A stretch of DNA of 64,000 nucleotides from Bog-473 sp963754445 (lineage in GTDB: Bacteria; Actinomycetota; Acidimicrobiia; Acidimicrobiales; RAAP-2), in the NCBI GenBank assembly GCA_963754445.1, contig CAVWFT010000002.1, forward strand, positions 1,550,001 to 1,614,000. Direction: 5' to 3'. The translations under genes and the position numbers were made by a program. Below are positions 57,293-64,000 of this stretch, one piece after another. The notes beneath the pieces are model-generated. The model was not told the origin of the DNA. It was given only the letters and a program-made list of their open reading frames with translations, and searched no databases. Numbering within the stretch: position 1 is the first letter of the stretch; each line of letters opens with the position of its first letter.

Positions 57293-58767
57293 TCCTCACC
57301 ATCGATTTCGGCACCACGGTCACCAAGGTCGGGCTCTGGGGCGAGAGCGGCCTCGTCACGATGGCCCGTTCGGAACTGACCTCGTCCCATCCCCAGGTGG
57401 GGTTCACCGAGCAGGATCCGCTGCGTTGGTGGACGACCGTGGTCATCGCCTGCGCCGAGGCGCGGGCCCAGGCCCCCGAGGCCTTCCGCTCGGTCGACGT
57501 CGTGGCCTGCTCGGGCGCCCGCCAGACCTTCGTGCCGGTGACCCGCCAGGGCGAGCCCATCGGGAAGGGCATCTTGTGGTCCGACCGCCGGGGTGCGGTG
57601 CAGGCCCGGCAGCTGGCGGAGCAGATGGGGGGCGACGACATCAACCGGGCCCGTACCGGCATCCCGCTCGACGCCGGCGCCGTGGCGGCCAAGCTGGCCT
57701 GGCTGGCCGAATACCAGCCCGAGCGGCTCGCGGCGGCGGACCTGATTCTGTCCCCGCGCGATTTCATCGTGCAGCGGCTGACGGATCAGGTCGTGACCGA
57801 TGCCACCTTCGCCTCGCGCAGCGGTCTCTACGACTTCGACGGCAATGCGGTGCGCGAGCTGGCCGGCCCGGCCTTGGGCAAGCTGCCGAGCGTGGTCTCC
57901 TCCGACACCGTGGTGGGACATCTCAAGCCCGTCCCGGGGGCCGAGCTGGGACTGCGCCCGGGCATCCCCGTCGTGATCGGCGCCGGCGACCGCCAATGCG
58001 AGGTGCTCGGATCGGGCGCGTCCGAGGGCTGTCCGATGGTCAGCTGGGGCACCACGGCCAATGTGTCGGTCCCGGTGCACGAACGCCCGGTTCCCTCACC
58101 GGCCGGCGCCGTCGTGACCCGCGCCGCCGACGGCGGCTGGTTGCTCGAAGGGGGCCTCTCCGCGGCCGGTTCCTTCCTGGCCTGGTTGGGGCGCCTGTTA
58201 GGCCGGACCCCCGACGAGCTGGCCACCCTGGCCGCCGACAGCCCGCCAGGAGCCAACGGGGTCATCGCCGTGCCGTGGCTCGACGGCGCCCGCGCCCCGT
58301 GGTGGCGCGACGACGCCCGGGCCGGCTTCATGGGCCTGGGCTCGGCTCATGGGGCCGGAGACCTGTCGCGGGCCGTCATCGAGTCGGTGGCCTGGGACGT
58401 GCTGCGCTGCATGGAGGTCGTCACCGTGGGCCGACTCGGCGGCAGCACGGCCGAAGGGGTCACCTTGGGCGGTGCGGGGACGGGCCTTCCGTTGTGGGTG
58501 CACGTCCTCACCTCGGTCCTCGGGGTGCCGGCGACCCGCCATCGCTCGGGTGAAGCAGCGTCCGCCGGTGCGGCGCTGTTGGCCGGAAAGGCCCTGGGCA
58601 TGCGTCTCGAGCTCGAGCAGCTCGATCAGGTGGAACGGGTGATCGCGCCCGACCCCGAGTCGGTGCGGATCTACCGGGCCATGCGGCCGACCGTCGACTA
58701 CGTCGCCGAGGCCGTGCTGAGCGCAACCGAGTCGTTGCCGACCATCCTCCCCGCCAAGCCCCTCTGA
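57289..58767 (+). CDS. FGGY-family carbohydrate kinase
   Basis: This 492-residue kinase has the N-terminal phosphate motif ILTIDFGTTVTKVGLW, RQTFVPVTRQGEPIGKGILWSDRR typical of xylulose and gluconate-type kinases, catalytic-base Asp234 in VIGAGDRQCEVLG, and GGAGTGLPLWVHVLTSVLG near the C-terminus. It should phosphorylate a ketose, aldonate or polyol. The GTG overlaps the aldolase stop, completing a glycosidase-dehydrogenase-aldolase-kinase operon headed by the SemiSWEET gene. Confidence 0.9.
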   Translation: MILTIDFGTTVTKVGLWGESGLVTMARSELTSSHPQVGFTEQDPLRWWTTVVIACAEARAQAPEAFRSVDVVACSGARQTFVPVTRQGEPIGKGILWSDRRGAVQARQLAEQMGGDDINRARTGIPLDAGAVAAKLAWLAEYQPERLAAADLILSPRDFIVQRLTDQVVTDATFASRSGLYDFDGNAVRELAGPALGKLPSVVSSDTVVGHLKPVPGAELGLRPGIPVVIGAGDRQCEVLGSGASEGCPMVSWGTTANVSVPVHERPVPSPAGAVVTRAADGGWLLEGGLSAAGSFLAWLGRLLGRTPDELATLAADSPPGANGVIAVPWLDGARAPWWRDDARAGFMGLGSAHGAGDLSRAVIESVAWDVLRCMEVVTVGRLGGSTAEGVTLGGAGTGLPLWVHVLTSVLGVPATRHRSGEAASAGAALLAGKALGMRLELEQLDQVERVIAPDPESVRIYRAMRPTVDYVAEAVLSATESLPTILPAKPL

Positions 58768-58789
58768 CCGGCCGGGGGGACGTCAACCC

Positions 58790-58811
58790 TCCCTGACACC
58801 GGTGTCAGGGA
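58790..58811. promoter_or_regulatory. 22-bp perfect palindrome, candidate operator
   Basis: The arm TCCCTGACACC is followed directly by its exact complement; the centre is CCGG and the core TGACACCGGTGTCA. It ends 15 nt before the GTG of the MFS-LivF gene and overlaps a possible -10-like GATAAAGT. The symmetry fits a TetR- or GntR-class dimer; the regulator is not in the window. A role as a terminator for the kinase operon is less likely, since there is no loop or T-run. Confidence 0.6.
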
Positions 58812-58826
58812 TAAAGTCGCCGGCCA

Positions 58827-61031
58827 GTGCCCGACGATCCGCTGTTCGACTTTGCCGTCCCGGAGGATCTGCTGCGTGAGGCGGTGTCCCAGGTCGGCGA
58901 CCCCGGTGTGGTGGCCGACCTGTCGGTCATGCCGGGCACGGGTGAAGGGAGGCCGCCGCCGCTCATCGGGATCCTGCGCTCGAGTGGCTACGTCCCGCTG
59001 GTCCTGCTGACCGCGGCCGCGCTCGTCCCCGGCACCTTCGGCAACGGCATCAACCTCATCGGCAAGAATCTCGAGACCTCGTTCCACATGTCGAACGCCT
59101 CGCTGGGCGCGGTGGCCTTCATCGCCCAGGTCTCGCAGCTGCTCTGGGCCGTGCCCCTGGCGTTGTGGGCCGACCGGGGCAGCCGGAAGGTGGTGGCGGC
59201 GGTGGCCCTGCTGATCTTCGCCGCCTTCGGCAGTCTCATGGCGATCTCCCCGAACGTGTGGTGGTTCGCCTTCATGTACCTCGCCGCCTCCGTGGGCACC
59301 GGCGTGAACAACACCGTGCACAATTCGTACCTGGCCGACGCCTATCCGACGGAGGGGCGCGGCCGGATCTTCAGCTGGCACAACCTGTCGGACCCGCTCT
59401 CGCAGACGGTGGGCATCCTGATCTTCGGCTACGTGGTGACGGTCGGTCACAATTGGCGCTACGGGTTGCTGGTGGCGCTGGTCGGCATCCCGCTCGGGCT
59501 GGCTCTCTTCACCCTGCACGAGCCCGACAAGGGAGCCAACGAGAGCAGCCACATCCTCAAGGCCTCGGGCATGGACGTCCACTCCCAGCAGGAGGCTGCG
59601 CCTCGGGTGCTGCTGGGCTCGGCCGTCACCCGGCTGCTCCGGGTGCGCTCGCTCTACTTCGAGTTGGTGGCGGTGGCCATCCTCGGGTTCGCCGGCACCG
59701 GAGCGCCGCTCTTCGGGAATCTCTTCTTCATCGACAAGTTCCACCTCGACACGGCGAGCCGCAGCGAGGTCTACGCCATCATCGGCCTGGCCGCCTTCCT
59801 GGGCCTGCCCCTGGCCTACGTCTTCGGCGATCGGTACTTCCGCAAGGCCCCGCAGCGCCCGCTGGTCATCGCCGGGATCTGCATCACCGCCTACGGCGGG
59901 CTGTTCGTGGTCTCGCTTTACGTGTCCCAACTCTGGCTGTGCGTGACGCTCCAGTTCCTGGCCAACGCGGCGGTGTCCCCTCTGGCCATCTGCATCTTCC
60001 TCACCCTGGCTGCCACGGCACCGCCCGAGATGCGGACCATCTGTTTCGCCATGTTCGGGGTGTACTCGCTGGTGTTCGGAGGCTTCACGGGCTCGGTCCT
60101 CCTCGGCGCCATCTCGGACGCCATCGGCGGCCTCCACGGCATCATCGTGGCGCTGACCCTGATCGCGCCGGTGTGCGCGGTGGGCGGCTTCCTCCTCGTG
60201 CTCGGGTCGCGCAGCGTGCGCCGCGACATCACCTTGGTGATCGAGGACGTCATCGAGCGCTACGCGGAGGGCAAGCGCCGCCAGGACGGGGGGGAGATCC
60301 CCGCCCTCCAGGTGCACAACCTCGATTTCTTCTACGGGACGAACCAGGTCCTCTTCGACGTCAACCTCGAGGTGGCCCAGGGGGAGATGGTGGCCCTGCT
60401 CGGGACCAACGGCGCCGGCAAGTCGACCCTGCTGCGCGCCGTCTCCGGTCTCGACCACCCCCACCGCGGCGTGATCCGTGTGTTCGGGATGAATGCCACG
60501 TACCTCGAACCCGAGCAGATCATCGACCAGGGTGTGGCGCTGCTCGTCGGCGGGAAGATGACCTTTTCGGCGCTGAGCGTGCGCGACAACCTGCGCATCG
60601 GCGGCCACATCATCCGGCGCGACCGGGACCGCATCGCCAAGGCCTACGAGGAGGCGCTCGACACGTTCCCCGAGTTGCGCCAGCGGCTCGATCAACCAGC
60701 CGGCACCCTCTCGGGCGGCGAGCAGCAGATGCTCGCCCTGTCGCGGGTGATGATGACGGCACCCCGTCTCGTCATGATCGACGAGCTCTCGCTCGGACTG
60801 GCGCCGATGACGGTCGAGCGCCTCATGGGCATGGTGCGGCGGATCAACGAGAACGGCACCACCGTGATCCTGGTCGAGCAGAGTCTCAACCGGGCGCTCA
60901 ACCTGGCCGAGCGTTGCTTTTTCATGGAGCGGGGGGAGATCCGCTTCGACGGTCCCACGGCCGAGCTCATGGGCCGCGACGACCTGCTGCGGCCGGTCTT
61001 CTTGGGTACGGCCTCGAGCGGGTTGGGCTAG
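58827..61031 (+). CDS. MFS permease fused to LivF-type ABC ATPase
   Basis: This 734-residue fusion has residues about 50-465 as a 12-helix major facilitator with motif A (LWADRGSRKVVAA near 113-125). After a linker (about 466-492) a complete branched-chain-type ABC ATPase follows: Walker A GTNGAGKS at 526-533, signature LSGGEQQ at 628-634, Walker B RLVMIDE at 647-653 and the LSLGLAP switch of LivF. The frame is uninterrupted, so this is not two adjacent genes. It starts at a GTG just after the 22-bp palindrome and precedes the Liv permease and LivG genes by a few bases, so the ATPase half replaces a separate LivF. Confidence 0.9.
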   Translation: MPDDPLFDFAVPEDLLREAVSQVGDPGVVADLSVMPGTGEGRPPPLIGILRSSGYVPLVLLTAAALVPGTFGNGINLIGKNLETSFHMSNASLGAVAFIAQVSQLLWAVPLALWADRGSRKVVAAVALLIFAAFGSLMAISPNVWWFAFMYLAASVGTGVNNTVHNSYLADAYPTEGRGRIFSWHNLSDPLSQTVGILIFGYVVTVGHNWRYGLLVALVGIPLGLALFTLHEPDKGANESSHILKASGMDVHSQQEAAPRVLLGSAVTRLLRVRSLYFELVAVAILGFAGTGAPLFGNLFFIDKFHLDTASRSEVYAIIGLAAFLGLPLAYVFGDRYFRKAPQRPLVIAGICITAYGGLFVVSLYVSQLWLCVTLQFLANAAVSPLAICIFLTLAATAPPEMRTICFAMFGVYSLVFGGFTGSVLLGAISDAIGGLHGIIVALTLIAPVCAVGGFLLVLGSRSVRRDITLVIEDVIERYAEGKRRQDGGEIPALQVHNLDFFYGTNQVLFDVNLEVAQGEMVALLGTNGAGKSTLLRAVSGLDHPHRGVIRVFGMNATYLEPEQIIDQGVALLVGGKMTFSALSVRDNLRIGGHIIRRDRDRIAKAYEEALDTFPELRQRLDQPAGTLSGGEQQMLALSRVMMTAPRLVMIDELSLGLAPMTVERLMGMVRRINENGTTVILVEQSLNRALNLAERCFFMERGEIRFDGPTAELMGRDDLLRPVFLGTASSGLG

Positions 61032-61037
61032 GCCATC

Positions 61038-63054
61038 GTGCTGGCGCTGTCCGTGCCCAACTTCGTGGTGGTCCAGGGCGTCTTCTATGGCCTCGGCTAC
61101 GGACTGCTGGCGCTGGGCCTGGTCCTGGTCTACCGGACCAACCGGGTCCTCAACTTCGCCCAGGGTCAGATCGGTGTCATCGCCGCCGTGTTCCTGGTCA
61201 AGCTGACCGCGGACTTCAAGTTCAACTACTGGTTCGCCCTGTTCATCTCCATCGCGCTCGGCGTCGTCGGTCGGCGCGCTGTCCGAGCTCGTCCTGCGCC
61301 GCCTGTTCAACCGTCCCCGGGTGCTGGTCATGGTGGCGACCATCGGGCTGAGCTACGTGCTCCTCGCCTTGACGACCCTCCCGTTCATCGCGCCGCACAA
61401 CCTGTCCCAGCCGGTACCCGTCCCCTTCGACCTGTCCTTCTCGCTCGGGCCGTTCATCGTCACCTCGACCGAGGTGTTGACGCTGATCGTCGCGCCCATC
61501 GTCACCATTGCGCTCGTGTTGGCGGTTCGGTTCACCTCATGGGGTCTGGCCATGCGGGCCATGTCCGAGAACGCCGACTCGGCGCGGCTCTCCGGGGTGT
61601 GGATCCGCCGCACCTCGACCATCACGTGGACGGTGGCCGGCGCGCTCTCCGCCTTCACGGCCATTCTCAACGCGCCCAATCAGACCAGTGCCCTGACCCA
61701 GGCCCTCTCACCCGACCTGTTGCTGTTCGCGCTGGTGGCTGCGCTGATCGGGGCCATGATCAATCTCACCGTCGCCTTCATCGCCGGTGTGGGTGTCGGC
61801 CTCTTCGTCGAGATCCTGGAGTGGAACGTTCCCTCGACGGCCAAGCAACAGCTCATCCTCTTCGTCCTCGTGATGGCCGTCCTCCTCATACGGGTCGGTG
61901 CGCTGCGCAAGGGTGCCCGGACCGGGGACCGCAGTACCTGGAGCCACGGTGCCGTCACGACGTTGCGGGCCGGATCCGACGCGCTGCGGCGCCGGGTCTC
62001 GACGTCGGGCATCTGGTTCTGCGTGACGGTGGCCGTGTTGCTGCCGCTGGTGCTCTCCGTGGGCAACGACGTCCTCTTCAGTCAGATCTGCATCTACGCC
62101 GTGGTGGCCCTCTCCCTGACCATGCTGACGGGCTGGGCGGGCCAGGTGTCGCTCGGCCAGTTCGGACTGGTGGCCGTGGGCGTCCTGGTCGCCGTCCATC
62201 TCGGCAACTCGCTGCCCCTGATCGTCGTCATGCTCTACGGCGGCGCCATCACCGCGGCCGTGGCCATCGTGGTCGGGCTGCCGGCCCTGCGCATGCCCGG
62301 CCTCTTCCTGGCCGTGACCACGCTCGCCTTCGCCATCTTCATGCAGAACGCGGTCCTGGCCACCCCGTGCTTCACCGTGCCCGGGATCGACAAGACCCTG
62401 TGCACCGGCTTGCCCAACCCGGCGTACACGTTCGTCAACCGGCCGTCGTTCTTCGGGATCAGCCTGGCCTCGCAGCGCTCCTTCGCCTGGTTCTCGCTGG
62501 CCGTCCTGCTCGTCTCGATCTTCATCCTCCGGGTCTGGCGCGACCGCGGTGTGGCCCGACGGCTGGTGGCCGTGCGGGACAACGAGCTGACGGCGGCCGC
62601 CATGGGCATCCCCATCCTGCGCACCAAGCTGCTCGCCTTCGCCCTGTCGGGCTTCATCGCCGGATACGCCGGCGTCTGCTTCGCCTATGCCACCCAGTCG
62701 ATCAACAACACGGACATCACCTTCGACCCCACGACGTCGTTCGTGATCATCTCCATGGTGGTGATCGGCGGGCTGGGCTCGATTCCCGGTGCCATCCTGG
62801 GCGCTCTGTACCTCGAGGGTCTGCCGGCCATCTTCGGCTCGAACCAGACCATCCAGTTCATCACGAGCGGCCTGGGCCTGCTCCTCTTCATCCTGTACCT
62901 GCCCGGAGGCCTGGCCGAGGTCCTGCACCGTGCCGGCGATCTGGTCGCGGTCGGCCTGCGCAACCTGCGGGAGCGCCGGTCCGGCCCCACCGATGGTGCG
63001 CCGACGGGGGCCGAGGAGAAGATGCCCGCGCTCGTCGGCGAGGGGGCGGAGTGA
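61038..63054 (+). CDS. LivH-LivM fused branched-chain-type permease, interrupted by a frame break
   Basis: The first 78 codons (GVFYGLGYGLLALGLVLVYRTNRVLNFAQGQIG) are a LivH N-terminus. Near 61270 the homology jumps one frame: LGVVG continues as GALSELVLRRLFNRPRV in the frame that stays open to 63054, as if one extra base were present in the GTCGGTCGGCGCG run. The second part completes LivH (to about 61910) and runs without a stop into LivM (from about 62020; TMLTGWAGQVSLGQFG and GLGSIPGAILGALYLE). The whole would be a ~670-residue permease for an amino-acid-like or acyl substrate. The break is either a sequence error or a real frameshift. Confidence 0.8.
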
Positions 63055-63923
63055 CGGCGGTGGCGACGGCGGCGCGGACCGAGCGCCATCCGGCCGAGCT
63101 CACGGTCGAGGGTCTGACGGTGCGCTTCGGGGGGGTCCACGCGCTCAACGGCGTGTCGTTCCGGGCCGAGGCGGGTGCCATCGTCGGCCTGATTGGGGCC
63201 AACGGTTCCGGGAAGACGACGACGCTCGACGTCATCTCGGGCCTGGTCTCGCCCCAGGCAGGGTCGGTGCGCATCGACGGCATCGATCTGGCCGAGTACC
63301 TGCCCGAGGAGCGCCTGGGTGTGGGCATGGTGCGTTCGTTCCAGGATTGCCGCCTCTTTCCTGAACTGACCGTCCTTGACGTGCTGCTGTTGAGCGAGGA
63401 CGCCCGTAGCGAGGTGGCGGTGCTCTCGAGCACGTTGCGCCTGCCCTGGGCCCGGCGAGCCGAGCGGCGCAAGCTCGAGGCGGTCGAGCAGGTCATCGAG
63501 GCCTTCGGGCTCGGGCGCTTCCGCAATCACCGGACGGCCGAGCTCTCGACGGGGACCCGCCGGGTGGTGGACCTGGCCTCGATCGTGCTGGCCCGACCCC
63601 GCCTCCTCCTGCTCGACGAGCCCACCGCCGGCATCGCGCAGCGTGAGGCGGAGGCCTTCGTGCCCCTGCTGCGCCGCCTGCACCAGGTGGCCGACACGAC
63701 CATCGTGCTGGTCGAGCACGATGTACCGCTGGTCTTCGAGTTGTGCACGTCGGTGGTCGTCATGGAACTGGGCCACGTCGTGGCCGCCGGCCCTCCGGCC
63801 GAGGTCCGCGCTGACCCGAAGGCGCTCGCCGCCTACCTTGGTGCGAGCGACGAGGCCCTGTTGGCGTCTGGACCGATCGTCGAAAGCGGCGGGGGGGCAG
63901 TCCACCGCAACGAAGGAGGCTGA
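63051..63923 (+). CDS. LivG-type ABC ATPase
   Basis: This 290-residue ATPase starts at a GTG overlapping the permease stop (GTGA). Walker A GANGSGKT is at 49-56; VRSFQDCRLFPELTVLD is the LivG Q-loop; the signature reads LSTGTRR, a weakened LSGGxxR; Walker B is LLLLDEPTAGIA and VLVEHDVPLVFELC holds the switch His. The C-terminal PPAEVRADPKALAAYLG is typical of LivG. It pairs with the LivF half of the MFS fusion to drive the LivH-LivM pore. Confidence 0.92.
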   Translation: MTAVATAARTERHPAELTVEGLTVRFGGVHALNGVSFRAEAGAIVGLIGANGSGKTTTLDVISGLVSPQAGSVRIDGIDLAEYLPEERLGVGMVRSFQDCRLFPELTVLDVLLLSEDARSEVAVLSSTLRLPWARRAERRKLEAVEQVIEAFGLGRFRNHRTAELSTGTRRVVDLASIVLARPRLLLLDEPTAGIAQREAEAFVPLLRRLHQVADTTIVLVEHDVPLVFELCTSVVVMELGHVVAAGPPAEVRADPKALAAYLGASDEALLASGPIVESGGGAVHRNEGG

Positions 63924-64000
63924 TGATGGAGGCGAGCATCGAGGTGCCGGCGCGTCGGGGGGTGGCGTTCCACCCGTTGGCGCCGGTGGGGCGATCATGG
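63923..64000 (+). CDS. Start of a further gene (3' partial)
   Basis: An ATG overlapping the LivG stop (TGATG), with GAAGGAGG just upstream, opens a frame MMEASIEVPARRGVAFHP that runs to the window edge. Spacing shows it belongs to the importer operon. Only 26 codons are visible, so no product can be named. Confidence 0.55.
   Translation, partial: MMEASIEVPARRGVAFHPLAPVGRSW

Noticed and set aside
58198..58200. Rare TTA codon in the FGGY kinase gene as a bldA-type switch
   Set aside because: TTA-dependent control is established for Streptomyces, not for this lineage, and other TTA codons occur nearby (for example in the isochorismatase-like gene).
58698..61343. 881-codon open frame on the minus strand
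   Set aside because: Antisense shadow of the MFS-LivF gene; composition is Asp/Glu/His/Gln-rich without domains, as usual for the complementary frame in GC-rich DNA.
61038..63923. A single 961-codon open frame spanning LivH start to LivG end
   Set aside because: Only its first ~78 codons and its last 290 codons show protein-like homology; the middle is an out-of-frame shadow of LivH-LivM kept open by high GC.
1..64000. tRNA, rRNA, CRISPR arrays, insertion sequences, integrases or phage genes
   Set aside because: Read through on both strands; no cloverleaf T-loop pattern, no spaced repeats, no transposase or integrase motif was recognised.

Overview
The window is gene-dense, GC-rich DNA with GTG and TTG starts, many 1-4 nt gene overlaps and very short gaps between convergent genes. 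Mycothiol-linked DinB/maleylpyruvate-isomerase-like proteins, a DipZ-like protein, an Rpf-like protein and a SigB/SigF-type partner-switching module point to an actinobacterium. An Acidimicrobiia-like environmental lineage is my inference and is not proven by any marker here. I see no rRNA, tRNA, CRISPR array, insertion sequence or phage gene. The window looks chromosomal and mostly metabolic.

Layout. 1-6.6 kb: partial rhodanese; an ArsR-SRPBCC pair with a small DinB-like enzyme; a second DinB-like protein with an isochorismatase-like protein; two phytanoyl-CoA dioxygenase-family oxygenases flanking an acetyltransferase and a crotonase. 7.1-15.5 kb: P450, ferredoxin and alpha/beta hydrolase; a DHA2 drug exporter with a divergent TetR regulator; SDR, VOC protein, Baeyer-Villiger-type monooxygenase and quinone reductase, which look like an oxidative catabolic set. 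15.5-22.2 kb (minus strand): glucose-6-phosphate dehydrogenase, amidohydrolase, nitroreductase, nitrilase-like protein, serine beta-lactamase-like protein and SDR.

22.3-30.4 kb: a full Kdp potassium pump (tiny membrane peptide, kdpF, kdpA, kdpB, kdpC) converging on kdpE and a histidine kinase. The KdpD sensor is split: the cytoplasmic KdpD/USP half is a separate gene divergent from the membrane kinase half. Upstream of the pump lie two copies of GTTCAC-N5-GTTGAC, a plausible KdpE operator. 30.4-42 kb: nucleosidase-like protein, epoxide-hydrolase-like protein, Rpf-like muralytic protein, a 600-nt AT-rich intergenic region with a perfect CRP-like dyad, acyl-CoA ligase, DipZ, GH1 glycosidase, a three-gene ABC-2 exporter and an orphan ParA.

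42-47.4 kb: a stress-sigma switch. A ~1200-residue GAF/PP2C/ATPase protein is divergent from STAS, an RsbW-like protein and sigma, with two back-to-back SigB/SigF-type promoter sequences between them. The small RsbW homologue has lost its ATP-binding glycines, while the large protein carries an intact ATPase domain. 47.6-53.9 kb: amino-acid permease, SDRs, a kinase-like NTPase with an apparent ATC start, epimerase, acetyltransferases and DoxX.

53.9-58.8 kb: a compact carbohydrate operon: SemiSWEET transporter, GH4-family glycosidase, beta-hydroxyacid-type dehydrogenase, DhnA/LacD-type aldolase and FGGY kinase. 58.8-64 kb: an unusual branched-chain-type ABC importer operon, introduced by a 22-bp perfect palindrome. 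It encodes an MFS permease fused to a LivF-type ATPase, a LivH-LivM fused permease interrupted by a one-base frame break, and LivG. The fused transporter and the SemiSWEET operon are the best candidates for undescribed biology.
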